NCBI RefSeq assembly: GCF_016545825.1
Contig: NC_052613.1
Coordinates: forward strand, 49,768,112-49,832,111
DNA length: 64,000 bases
Source of the DNA: Eucalyptus grandis
Taxonomy: Eukaryota > Streptophyta > Magnoliopsida > Myrtales > Myrtaceae
Direction: 5' to 3'
Of the stretch, positions 1 to 10,730 are shown piece after piece. Under the pieces are notes generated by a model. It was not told the DNA's origin. It was given only the letters and a program-made list of their open reading frames with translations, and did no database searches. The position numbers and the translations under genes are program-made. The stretch's first letter is position 1. Each line of letters opens with the position of its first letter.

Positions 1-419
1 CGGTACGTCTCACCAATATACAAGCCCACTTGTAGATCGAAATTTTATGGATAATGAAATATGCAATTTGAAAAAGTAAAATCATATTCTATTTGTAAGC
101 TACTGACGAATAAACACTCTCACTTGTGAGGCGAATATTTCGTTGATAACATACGATGCAATTTGAGTGTGTAAAATGATTTTTTTAAGTAAATGGACCC
201 ACTTGTGAAATTGAAAACGGGTTCATAATGTATTATTAAATTTGAAAGTCGCAAGGTCCCTGTTTTATCGATCCTTCTCGAACCGGAAAGCAGCTCATAA
301 TCTATTGACCTTTGAAAGTGGTGGAATCATTATTTCAAGTTAATATAACCTTCTACTAAAATATAAGGTAGTTTCGTTAATTGCTCAATATTTTCATTTA
401 CTGATTTTTCCTCTTTAAA
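1..419. other. AT-rich intergenic sequence, nothing recognised
   Basis: No open frame of useful length and no known motif are visible. The composition is AT-rich, like other non-coding parts of the window. It leads directly into the inverted-repeat element that begins near 420. Confidence 0.6.
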
Positions 420-922
420 AATTAGGTAAAAGCCACCAAAAATCCTAAATTATGCTTACTCTGATATATTTATCTCAATTTTTTTTGTAATACAAAAACT
501 CTAAACTTATTACTTCTGTGACACATTTATTCCAAACTTGTATAGTGTGATATATTTACCTCAAATTTTTTTCTTATAACATCAAAACCTCAAACTCGTA
601 TTCGGGTAGCACATTTATCCCAAAAATGTGTCGTTATAGAAAAAAGTTTAGGATTTTTGATATCATAGAAAAAAATTGAAATAAATGTGTCACATTGATA
701 AAAAAAAAAAAAAAAAAAAAAAGTTTTTTTTTACGCTATAGAGAAAATTTTGGAGTAAATGTATCACAAAGGTGAAAGATGGGATTTTTTTGTGTCACAA
801 AGAAAATTTTGAGGTAAATATATCACATAAATACAAGTTTGATATTTTAAATATCACAAAAAAATTAAGATAAATATGTCACATTAAGTAAAATTTGAGA
901 TTTTTAGTGGCATTTTCCTTAA
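420..922. mobile_element. Foldback (MITE-like) element made of inverted arrays
   Basis: The left end (GTAAAAGCCACCAAAAATC) matches the reverse complement of the right end (GAAAATGCCACTAAAAATC). The body repeats a motif close to TGTGACACATTTATCCCAA, pointing one way in the left half and the other way in the right half, with a 20-plus poly-A run in the middle (about 700-722). This is the form of a foldback or MITE-like transposon that could extrude as a long hairpin. No coding capacity is seen. I could not fix the exact ends or a target-site duplication. Confidence 0.6.
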
Positions 923-934
923 AAATTAAAACTA

Positions 935-2090
935 AAAAGACATCGTTTGCAAAATACATGATTTTATTCTCGGTAAAGATCAAGAGAAGAAACTTGTTTT
1001 ATTTGAGGGGTTGTATTATGTGAAATTTCAAAGATATAGTAATGCAACCTAGCTAAATTTTTAATTGAAATCTTGATGAATAAGCGAGCTGCATGTGCCA
1101 TTAGCACGTGGACCTTGTCTCATAATTCATTCATTTCTTTTCGAGCAATGTCTTGCAGAGAGGCACAATACCCATTAACAAAACTTCAAGATGAAGTTTA
1201 GTCAATAGAAACCTGTAGAACACATCACGTCTTTAAAAACCTCATCCATCGTCGTTAGATCCATCAAATTGTTGAACATGCCGATATTATAGTCGTTGCC
1301 CTTAATCTCCTCTCCCTTGGTTATCTCTCTAGTGCAAATTTGGCATCTTGGGTGGCAAGTTTATTGGCAGTTTTTAATAAACGCAAGATAGATGAAGAGC
1401 AAGACAATTAAATTTGGCATACCATATCAATGAATATATATTATATGAATACTTTCCAAATTGGAATCATAGATTATTTACTTTCTTACAACTTAAGGCT
1501 TATGTACTTTCCAAATTCGAAATATTGATAAACAGATACCCTGCATGTGGCGTTAGCACATGAACCTTGTCCTGTATCATTCTTTTATTTATTTTCTCGA
1601 GAAATATCTTGCAAAGAGGCACAACTTACAGTGGACTATCTCTTTGACCAAGAAAGTGAAATATTTCGAAAGGATGACATTGATATATATCTAGGAACAA
1701 TGGGCTATTTGTTGATTTTGGCTAGGAAAGCAAATGGTTGCGAAATTAAAGGTAGTTAAAGTGCAAAGACTGGAAATTTAAAGGGTGTGAGAATGATAAA
1801 GTGCGCTGAATAAAGAGGATAAATATTAATTTGCAGGAATATATGTTATGTGATTGATTGGGCGATTTCTTGAAAAAATTACAACATAGGTATTTATAAA
1901 CCACCGGCAACTACTTACAAAATTTTTTGATTTAAATCTTCCATAACTCCTAATCCGATATGCAAATATTGATAAAAAGTTATAAACTCTAGACACGATC
2001 ATCTATCATTTAGCAATGATTATCAATAAGAATTTATTAATCCCAATATTATAGGCATACTATTCAGGAACCACGTACCTGTGTCGATCC
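935..2090. other. Non-coding stretch with a direct duplication
   Basis: About 95 bp at 1086-1180 is repeated in the same orientation at 1542-1640. Both contain CTGCATGTG, a motif like TTAGCAC, and TTGCA-GAGGCACAA. A 70-codon frame at 1547-1759 covers the second copy, but it has no recognisable domain and probably is not a gene. The rest is AT-rich with no assigned function. Confidence 0.4.
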
Positions 2091-2099
2091 ATCAACTTT

Positions 2100-2640
2100 G
2101 TCTTCAAGCTTCAACACTCCGCAAACATTTGCAATAGTTGACGATGACTCTCACTGACTGGTGAAGGCCCTTGTCGATAATTTCTAAAATGTCTAATATT
2201 GATAACTTCATTAGTGAGTTGTCGATTCTCTTTAAATTGTCAAATGCTTTATACCTTGGCAATTTATAGTCTTGATCAAACTTTGCTTAAACTTCCTACT
2301 TGCCGATAAAATCACAAGTTAGTCATTTTCTAGTGTTCACATTGTCCTATCAAATTTTCGAGAGAAAAACCTACTTAAAATACAATATCACTTGGAAACT
2401 TCATCCACGACTAGACCCAATATCCAACCTCGCCTTTCCTAAAGTGCAACTTGGTCTCTTGTCCAATCGATAACTTATCGCTCTTATTCGCCTCCAATGC
2501 GCTCAAACTATTGAAGCTACACATCCTCAGTCCTCCAATTTGTTCCCTATCATGTTTGAGATATACGGATACATCAGTAAATGTATACCTATAGTGCCTT
2601 GAACGGTCGAACACTTGCACATCCTAAAACACAATAAAGT
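2100..2640 (-). other. Possible degraded protein-coding remnant, unassigned
   Basis: The minus strand carries an open stretch at 2411-2620. Just upstream, at about 2110-2280, is a leucine-rich segment in another frame, with a phrase like DILEIIDKGL then VRVIVNYCKCLRSVE. The spacing of leucines and the N-x-C-x-L pattern recall leucine-rich repeats of plant TIR-NBS-LRR proteins. No P-loop, TIR or NB-ARC part is present, the frames are broken, and the match is only an impression. It may equally be random open sequence. Confidence 0.2.
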
Positions 2641-3074
2641 AACTCATCTAACCCAAAATATGTTTTGTCGTCTTGCGAAATGCATTTTATAATTTCTATA
2701 CAAGTAGCATCCATATCATGTCAACTTTGAACAGCATATTCGAAGGTTCCCGTTGGTCCTTTAATAACAATTAATAGGTAGCCCGCCTACCTCTATTTTG
2801 GACTAAGCGAAGCAACCTATTGAAATATTCATTGGGTGGTTCGTGTCCGGGGGCGTGGATCCAGTATTGGATCCAACACTGAATCTGGACTGGTGTTTAA
2901 AAATGAAGTCAATGATATACATCGCAAGTCGCCAAGCACAGGGGCAAGTCTTTCAATAATATTATTGCACATCTATCTGCCAATTTGCCCCGCGAAGAGG
3001 GTTTCATAAAAAAACCCAAACAAATACATGCTCCCAGCATTATTTGATGCTTTCACACGGTGGTATGTTTTAAA

Positions 3075-3553
3075 TTACTAATACCAATTGCGCCCAGAGT
3101 CCTTGACCGATCGCAGGAGTGAAGCTTAAGGCAAGTGGATGGGGAGGGCATCAGGGACACGAGGGAGGCGAGGTTGGGCAACTGTTGCCCGAAGTAGATC
3201 TTGAGCTCCAAGAAGGGCACGAGGTTGTGGGGGCTTTGGGTGAGGAGAGGGCGGTGTTGTGTCGGGCCCTAGTACTCGGCCCGGTTCAACAGACATAAGA
3301 GAATGGCCGTCAGCCAGGTGGTGTGGGACTTGAGGACGCGATGAGGAGGACATTGATCTTGGGCTTGGAAGTGGTCTTGGCAAGCCTGGAACGCTGTCCA
3401 AAAGCTTTGGGCCAACCCGGAAGCCTTGGTATTGGTAGGTAGAGGCGGTGACCCAGCTTTTTTGGTGAGAAAGGAAGGAAGGAGTTTTTGGCATTGTTAG
3501 GAGATGTCATCTTCTTGCAAGTACCTTGCTTGGGGAGGTTGAGTGGGTGCCAT
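3075..3553 (-). pseudogene. Cytosolic sulfotransferase, truncated and frameshifted remnant
   Basis: Plant cytosolic sulfotransferases transfer sulfate from PAPS to small acceptors such as flavonoids, brassinosteroids or desulfoglucosinolates. Read from ATG 3553 on the minus strand and allowing frame changes, the segment gives a family-like order. It runs from an N-terminal LPSL-KK region, through YQYQGF and CQDHFQAQD, to TTWL in the PAPS-loop region, then NRAEY and PHNLVPFLELKIYFG. After that come STCLP (family STHLPY) and SVKDSG. The match stops near 3075, so the C-terminal half, including the second PAPS-binding region, is absent. A stop follows NRAEY, and several frame changes are needed. 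The GC content is higher than the surroundings. The family call rests on recognition of these phrases, not on a search. Confidence 0.7.
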
Positions 3554-3559
3554 GGTGAA

Positions 3560-4890
3560 GGGTAAATCCATCAAACTACTGGGTTGGATCAAGTCGAAAA
3601 TGCTCTTATCCATATTAATTCATTTTCATATAATACAAATTTATAAATACATGTTCGACTCAATTTGTACTAAACACATACCTGACCTATATTACTAAAA
3701 CACTTTCTTATTTAACCTAATTTAGGAAAAATCATATCCAAACTAAAGTGAAAGCGCAGAATAAGCGAGCACAAGATTGAGTGAGGGCAAGAGAGAATCA
3801 TAAAAATGGCTTGAGTCTTAATAAGTTGTGAACCTATATAAAACCCGTATTATATTGGGTTTTATCATCTTAAACCCATTTACTAAAAACAACTAATACA
3901 TATAATAACTCGGTCCATCAAATATGGGTTAAAAAATAGATTTATGATTCATTTTGACGGGTTGAAGGGAGAGAGGGAGAATTTCAGAGTAAAGGGTCGT
4001 TATAGCAACTTAAGTCTCGGCAAAGACGGGTTGAAGGGAGAGAGGGAGAATTTCAGAGTAAAGGGTCGTTATAGCAACTTAAGTCTTGGCAAAGAGACAA
4101 AAAGGGGTTAGCTTTGTTGTTGGTGATGACGTTATATAGGGGTTTATTGCTTGAGAAAATTCATATTGCTGGGTCCATTACTACTCTTGAATAATGTATG
4201 TTTGGAATTTGGAAAGGCTTTAGCTAACTCCATTTGCACTAATGCCGGGTGTTCCATAAATTATTCAAATATCTTATGGCTTTATGTAAAAAAAAAAAAA
4301 AAAAAAGTACTTTCTGTATTCCACGCATTATCCGCAATGTTTAGCAAGTAAACTCTTGAATTAGGACAATTATTAGGTAAGACTCTGTCACAATGCCATG
4401 TGATAAGACTAATCACGTATTCTTCAGTATAAATATAACGAGTCTAACAAGAAGGCATACAGTCTATCCTCAAATTTGGCAACAATTACGCTAGTGCTGG
4501 CGTAGAACTCTAATAAAATAACCTTAAAAGTACTAAAACTTACTTTAATGAAATCGGTTTATTAAGTAAAGAAGTAAATAAAACGGGTCGTATACAAATA
4601 CCCAGCTAAGGCCTTGGACATCACTGTCTAAAACAGATGTGCAAGTTGATTACTCTATGTATAACGTTATTCTGTTGTACACAGTTTGCGACCAATTATC
4701 CGTTGCTTTTTTATCTTTTGGCATGCAATCTTATTTCAGCATTCGAAACCTGGTTATTCACAGTGATGACTGCGGGGCAGAAAAACCTGGATGCACCAAA
4801 ATACATGACTGCATATACTAGCCAATGACAAGTTCAACTGTCTTCTGATTCTGAATGTACAAACTCGCTGCAAGCACATACATCACCACA
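3560..4890. other. Intergenic region between sulfotransferase relic and P450 gene
   Basis: Apart from the 69-bp tandem duplication listed separately, and an 18-base poly-A run near 4289-4306, nothing was recognised. The last few hundred bases would contain the 3' UTR of the P450 locus that ends at 4891. Confidence 0.5.
3956..4093. repeat. Tandem duplication, 2 x 69 bp
   Basis: Two adjacent copies, 3956-4024 and 4025-4093, begin GACGGGTTGAAGGGAGAGAG. They differ at about one position (AAGTCTCGGC versus AAGTCTTGGC). The near identity points to a recent local duplication. Confidence 0.9.
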
Positions 4891-6951
4891 CTACAGTGCA
4901 TGAAATATCACCTGAACTCCGTGTTGTGGGCTGGTCGTGAGAAGTTGAGTATGTGAGTGGACGTATGCAGGGAAGAGAGAGAAAGTATAGCGCTGCAGAA
5001 TCATCGAAAGAGCAATCTTCGCTTCCGCAGTTGCGAAATTGAAACCCACACAAGTTCGAGGTCCCAAGCCAAAAGGGAAGAATGCCGCCAAATTGTTGTT
5101 GGTGGCTTTAGCAACCCCTTCAGAGAATCTCTCCGGCTTGAAAAGCTGTGCATCGTCACCCCAGATTTGAGGGTCGTGGTGAAGCTTCAAATTCGGGATG
5201 TATAGGCCAATGTTGGCAGGAAGAACAAGCTTTCCAAGCCTAGTTTTTGTACCAACTTTCCTAATGAGACCAACAACTGGCGGATATAATCGCAGAGACT
5301 CGTTTATGATCATTCCCATCTATAGTGAAAAGAGAGCACATAATATGTAAATCATTTCATAATGCAGAAATGACAACAATAAAGGAACATTTTAGAACTA
5401 AATGAGATGAATAGAAATTACCGTTTTCAGTTTCGCAATACCATCAGGATCTGGATCCTGATTGCCGAACACGTTGAGCACTTCCTTTCTTGCTTCATCT
5501 TGCCAGTCTGGGTGAATTGCCAGAAGGAAGACAGTCCATGTAAGCATGGTATTTGAGGTATCTTGCCCAGCAATGTAGAAGGTCTTGCACTCATCAACAA
5601 GATCAGTGATTGTAATTCTTCGACTCTCATCATCACTGTGAGAAGCCTTCACAAGCAGTCCCAGAAAATCATTCCCCAAATCATCCAATTCTCCGGCTTT
5701 CACCTTCTCTTCTCTTTTCCTAATTATCTCTAACATGGCATCACGTATTCCATTCTCAAGCTTTTCGGACTCAAGTTCATCATTCGTCTTCCACAATTTA
5801 CTGAAAAACGTAACCAAAATCCCCTCATATCAACTCAGTTCACCAGTTCGAACAGAAATTCTAATGCCTAAGTATATTGTCGGACAAGTTCTGTATACTT
5901 TTGGTTTGACATTCTGCTAACAACCAACTAATTGGCTTATCAGACCAATTAAACTGAAAAATAGAAAGAAGAGAGAGTACCTGATTCCTGGAAACCTTAT
6001 TTTGAAAGCGTTTCTGGACGCAATCGAGGCCAACTTCCTTAACATCTCGAAGATATTTCTTCCTTCCACGTAGCTGCTCCCGAATGCGGTTCTGGAAATT
6101 ATTTCTGAAGTCAACATTGTAAATTCTTGGTACACCTCGATCTCATCGCCGTGTAGATTTTTCCATCTGTCCAGCATCATGTGGACGCTATCTACCATTG
6201 CTGGAAGCATACTCTGCATTTGCACACATTTGATGAAATCAATTAAATTCTTCAGTATGGGCCAACAATTTTCAAGCAACATCGTGTTTCCAAATACCCA
6301 CTCATTCATTGTGTTCATTCATATCTCTACTATTCCATCTTTGGTGATCAAAGACAACATCGGATAACATTTCCTGGGTGAACATGTAAATTGTACCTTC
6401 AAGCTATCCCCATGGAAAGCATAATTCGCCAACTTACGCTGTTTCGCCCATTTCTCGCCTTCTGTCGTCACGGGCCCATCGCCCAAAAGCTTCTTGACAA
6501 ACCCTTCTATTTCAGGTTTCGGAAAGGCCTTGTCTTTATTGTTCACCACCTCTTTGATCAGCAAGAGGCAGAAGACCGTACCATCTCAGATAATTTGCCC
6601 CTACAACACCCACAGATCAGAAACCACGTAAAATTAAACAGATTGGAATTCCGAGACGACGAATATTACACGAATTTTCGCGACCTCACCGTATGTTCCA
6701 GTCCAAGTGGAGATGTGAGGCTGGACGCGAGGGAAGATGTCGTGAGAAAGGTTCATGGGTCTGCTCGAAGCTTCATTCTTGAACTGGAGGATCTCCCGGG
6801 TGTTTCCATAGAAGAGCTTGTAAGGAGGGCCTCTGATTCCTTGTGAGGCCATCGTCCTCTGGATGCGACACAGGGTCCACCATAGCTTGTGGAGAGCGAT
6901 GGCGAGAGCTGAGAAGGGAAGTAGAAACAGAGAGGTCCAGAGCACGATCAT
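4891..6951 (-). pseudogene. Cytochrome P450, CYP749A type, exon 2 disrupted
   Basis: P450s of the CYP72 clan are ER-anchored haem-thiolate monooxygenases; CYP749A substrates are not known to me. Five exons by GT..AG borders: 6951-6690, 6600-6397, 6213-5981, 5800-5422, 5319-4891. Visible motifs: N-terminal membrane anchor then GIRGPPYK hinge, AGQDTS (I-helix oxygen site), ESLR (ExxR), FKPERF, and FGLGPRTCVG haem loop with the Cys ligand. Against the copy at 56290-58432, exon 2 lacks 20 nt between the WYG and LIKEVV codons, which shifts the frame and gives a stop soon after. All other exons stay open and keep family length. A cryptic AG acceptor 16 nt into exon 2 would restore the frame, so a shortened protein cannot be excluded. 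Confidence 0.9.
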
Positions 6952-7164
6952 GGCGTCTCCCAGAGAATCGGGTTGGGCTCTGAAAGGACGATGAACAACA
7001 AGAGGAGAGTGAAACCAGCTTCTGGGTTAGTGAAATCAACGAAACTCCTGGACTCCTCCTCAGCCTCGAGTTCGAAGTTTCTTGGTTCTTTCTTTATTTT
7101 CAAATTATTTATTGATTTTGCATGTCTATGTATCGTGGGAATCTTCTGCGCTGAGAAAATATGA

Positions 7165-7890
7165 AGCGGTCCCACAGTGCCAAGTCAGTGTGCTCCCGAC
7201 CAATCACAAAGTTCCATATGGCTCCGCGTTAGTGAGTGGTCCCCACTGCTGTTCCCGCACAGAAAGTATAAAATTTTTCTTTCTTATTTAAAAATTTTCT
7301 CCTAATTATAGTCCTGCGCACTTGCTGCTGAGAGATAGAGATATTTTCCCAGGTCCCCCCTTTCTCTCCCCTCCCTTTTTTACTTTTGAAGGAGGAAGAC
7401 CGATGCTTCCTCTCGTAAATTCAAAATTTCAGGTTCCCTTGTCTACGCTCTCTCTGGCGCTCGATCGCTTGTCACTTCTTCGCTCTCTGCTCCAGCGCTC
7501 GTGCTTGTTGGGTCTCACCCTACAAAAATCCAACGACACTTCATCGCCCTCTCAATCTCCATCAAGAAGAAAACCCAACAGCAAGTTGCGACCGTTTTTT
7601 GTGCAAGGGAAGAGAGGGAAAGAGCCCGACTCAGCAGAGTTCATATCCGTGCTCATGGCGGGAAACACCAAGCAGCTCATGGTGATGGTGTCGTGTCCCC
7701 GCCAGGCCGCCGCCACTGCTAAGAACGCCTCCATGGCCCTCGCGCTCATCAAGACCACATATCAGATGGGCAGAGGGTCATCCAACGTCTCGCTGGGGCC
7801 GGACGAGTCGAGAGCCTCCAAGGACGCGCTGGGGGCTCACGGCCGGTACGTCCACATACAGTTCACTCTCCTGTTTTCCCCTTGAGAAAA
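7165..7890 (+). pseudogene. Promoter-like module plus DUF1442-like fragment, copy 1
   Basis: This block has an inverted partner at 16845-17640, about 85 percent alike by eye. Its left part is promoter-like (GAGAAAATAT, then GTGAGTGGTCCCCACTG). Its right part (about 7600-7840) encodes AEFISVLMAGN, a run of Ala and Ser, and PDESRASKDALG. That order resembles the core of plant DUF1442 proteins (AELISAxAAGxxAKLI ... PDExS), a methyltransferase-like family of unknown role. The usual N-terminus and C-terminal half are missing, so I treat it as a relic. The frame stays open for over 180 codons, so a transcribed chimeric gene is possible. The family call is tentative. Confidence 0.4.
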
Positions 7891-7905
7891 AGTTAATCAT
7901 CTGCC

Positions 7906-7913
7906 TATATATT
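7906..7913 (+). promoter_or_regulatory. Candidate TATA box for the DUF1677 gene
   Basis: TATATATT lies 186 bases before the ATG at 8099. Transcription starting about 30 bases downstream would give a 5' UTR of roughly 155-165 nt. No other TATA-like sequence is closer. Confidence 0.4.
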
Positions 7914-8098
7914 GGCATACGTAGTCCCTTCCCTTCTTATTTCATTTCAACCGTTGAGCTCAGCTTGCTGTGTTTACTTCAACCTTGATCACAACGCTTG
8001 CTGCAATGTTCAACTTCAATGGCGCCAAATCGTGAGACCCCCGTCAGATCGTACCCTAAAGCGGCAACAACATCCGCCACAATCCTTTGGGACTTTCC

Positions 8099-8611
8099 AT
8101 GGAGATCCTTCAGAGAACCATCTCCGACATCGCCTCCGAGCTTAGCAAAGAAGCTGCCTGCGAAGCCAACGGCAAGGCGAGGCCGCTGCCACCGATCTAT
8201 GAGCTGGAGGATGCAAAGTGCGAGTGTTGCGGGATGTCCGAGGAGTACAAGTTGGAGTATGCAAGGCGTGTCCGGGAGAAGTTCTCGGGGAAGATGGTGT
8301 GCAAGCTTTGCGCGGAGGCGGTGCGTGTGGAGATGGAGAGGAACGGCGGTAGGAACTGGGAGGAGGCGCTCAATGCGCACATGAGCGCGTGCATGTGGTC
8401 CAACCGGATCGGGCGGGCGTACTCGGTGCTCTACCAAGCGGAGGCCATGAGAGCCATCTTGAACAAGAGCTCGAGTGGCGGCTGTTCGTGGCCTAAGTCC
8501 ATCAACCCTAGAGACAAAGGTGGACCGAAGAAAGCGGCCATCGCGAGGAGCTTGAGCTGCATTCTGGCTATCACGAGAGACACCAACTACTACAGAACGA
8601 CGGTCAATTGA
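8099..8611 (+). CDS. DUF1677 family protein
   Basis: Single-exon plant gene of 170 codons plus stop. I chose ATG 8099, the first ATG in frame, giving a start MEILQRTISD. The centre carries the DUF1677 signature: CECCGMSEEYKLEY, then VREKFSGKMVCKLCAEAV. Two CxxC pairs (CECC and CKLC) could bind zinc, and a basic, serine-containing tail follows (KKAAIARSLSC). The helical stretch EEALNAHMSAC also fits the family. No biochemical role is established for this family. The length is normal. A TATA-like box lies upstream and an AATAAA signal about 240 nt downstream. The gene is read divergently from the P450 locus ending its 5' side at 6951, and lies between two inverted copies of a DUF1442-like relic. 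Confidence 0.88.
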   Translation: MEILQRTISDIASELSKEAACEANGKARPLPPIYELEDAKCECCGMSEEYKLEYARRVREKFSGKMVCKLCAEAVRVEMERNGGRNWEEALNAHMSACMWSNRIGRAYSVLYQAEAMRAILNKSSSGGCSWPKSINPRDKGGPKKAAIARSLSCILAITRDTNYYRTTVN

Positions 8612-8846
8612 AGCAGGCTGAATACTCGTGCAGATGAGGTTCATTGTCGATGAGTCTGAAAGCATAGCGAATTAGTGATAGTAGGCCTTGAACGGATCTA
8701 TACATCGCATCTGCCCATATATACAAGCTTCATCTTCGATTGAAGAAGTTAGACGCTTTCGATTAGGAGAGATGAGGATTATGATCGATGGTTAGTCACG
8801 TATATTTGAACAATATATCTTAGGATCTTACACATCTGCGAATGTA

Positions 8847-8852
8847 AATAAA
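8847..8852 (+). promoter_or_regulatory. Candidate poly(A) signal AATAAA
   Basis: AATAAA lies about 240 nt after the stop of the DUF1677 gene, a usual distance for a plant 3' UTR. Confidence 0.4.
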
Positions 8853-9743
8853 TACTTGAAGGGTTGCTTCAGTTGTAGAGAGGCGCTTCAAGCATTCTGT
8901 CTTCGTTTTTTGGCTAAGAAAATAAGGAGATTCATGGGTATTCGAGTCACAACAGAAGTTTAGTCTCTTGTTATCTCGCCGCGATCCATAAATTTCACTG
9001 TAAGAACCTATAATTAGACATCAATCCATGCGCACGTCATGCAGAGATGATAGGAAATAATCAAGGTCGTGGTGGGGAGAGAGAACACGACTGCTAAAAT
9101 CACTATCGGTCAATGAAAGCGCCGTTGAAGTTTACCGCGAAATACCAAGCAACAGCTAAAAATGAGTCAAATCTCTTTTCACATATGTAACTCGTGTCGT
9201 CACAAAGAGGGCGAACTTTAACGCCATCTGTATCGTTCATCAGATGAACGACGTCATTAAAAATATTCGGCGAGGGCACGCACAAATTGCAGGATGTAAT
9301 GGCATATTGTGATCCCGACAAAGATAAAATATAATTAAGCAAGGGCATAATAATTCATAGACAGGCACCCGAACAAGGTATAAGAAAGGAGGACAAAAAT
9401 TTCTCTGCCGAGTGTTGCTTCTAATACCATAACACTACGGTGAGAGTGGATCGCCATGTCAAATTCCTCAGGATGGTCGGAGGTGCTGGAGTGGTTCCCC
9501 ATTTTCTTTCTGAGAACGGTCGTCCGATGCAGAGCGTCCTTCCACACTTCTTTTTCTTCTTCCCGGGACGACCCTTCTATCCTCTTTCATTTGGGCAAAG
9601 ACCAGTGAGAGGAAATTTACAAAGAAAAATGGATGGCAATGACTAAAACATGAATCCTCAAAATCTAAGGAAGAATCTGGAGAACCAGATTGCCAGACAT
9701 ACATTATGGAAGAAAAGAATGAACTATTTTCTATTTTTAAGTC
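8853..9743. other. Intergenic sequence before Copia-1
   Basis: Several short frames of 70-80 codons occur on both strands (for example 9103-9348 and 9335-9547, minus), but none has a recognisable domain or codon pattern. Nothing firm is seen up to the Copia-1 target-site duplication. Confidence 0.4.
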
Positions 9744-9748
9744 TAAGG

Positions 9749-10187
9749 TGTAGGCCGTCGGAACGGCTCCCCAAGATTGACATAACTAGAAACTCGAACA
9801 TCCTAAAGGAGAAGACGAAGATTTGCATACCTGATTTTGAATTCATAGTTCTTGGAGCAAAACGACAGCAATCCAAGTCTTTAATGCTGAAGATCTTCTC
9901 CTCTATGACCCTCGGTTCCTGGCTCGATAAGACTGCCACTCACAGCTTGCCTTATGTGAGATGAGAGAAAGTTTTTGGAAGAATGAGGGCTGGAGGATGG
10001 ACTTTAGTGCTATTTATAGAGTTTTGGATGGGCCATTTCATCATGGGCCAGGCCTAACTCAGCCCATACAAGTTAGGCCCATATTCAACTATTAAGAAAC
10101 TTTATATCCTATCTTATTAGATTAACTCCGTAAGAACAGTTAATTACAATCTCAATTAAAGTAGCCCATATTAGAAAAATTCTTACA
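9749..10187 (-). repeat. Copia-1 3' LTR
   Basis: Begins TG and ends CA in plus orientation; partner of 16402-16839. The adjacent 10188-10200 (reverse complement CCAAGTGGGAGAA) is a polypurine tract, which marks this as the 3' LTR of a minus-strand element. The sense strand would carry the TATA-like CTATAAATAG. Confidence 0.92.
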
Positions 10188-10200
10188 TTCTCCCACTTGG
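10188..10200 (-). promoter_or_regulatory. Copia-1 polypurine tract
   Basis: On the minus strand the sequence CCAAGTGGGAGAA abuts the 3' LTR. It is the expected plus-strand DNA primer of reverse transcription. Confidence 0.8.
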
Positions 10201-10730
10201 GCTGTATTAATTGAGACCATACTGTATGTGCACACATTTATGTTGATCTAGAGATAATTCTCAACAGTCAATCCGATCCCATAAAGTCTCCAACACCGGA
10301 TCATGGCGATAACTGCATATACATACACAAAGCCTTCCATGATCACAAATGCTATCAACTTTACTGATATTGATTTAATGTGGTTGTGTGACAAATCAAT
10401 AATACCTTATAAAGAGTTTTACCTTATGTGTTATGCTCTTTGTCAGTCACTATTCTCTAACCTTAAGTGTCACAGAAAACCGGATGTGGCACTAGAGAAT
10501 ATTTTTATGGTTTTAATGAACCCACATATGTCTTATCTTTATGGTTAACTTTTCTTTATATGTAATTGAGACATATGTACAAGACTAACAACTAAATGCC
10601 CCTAACCTTTACTCAAGATTTACACAGTAACTTGAGATTTTCCTTAGATATATGTACACAACTCAATAATAATTTATACAAAAGGAGTTGACATATATCT
10701 AAATGTTACATAAAGTAACAAAATACAGAC

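Noticed and set aside
6391..6846. 151-codon plus-strand frame
   Set aside because: It is antisense to P450 exons 1 and 2 and has no family similarity.
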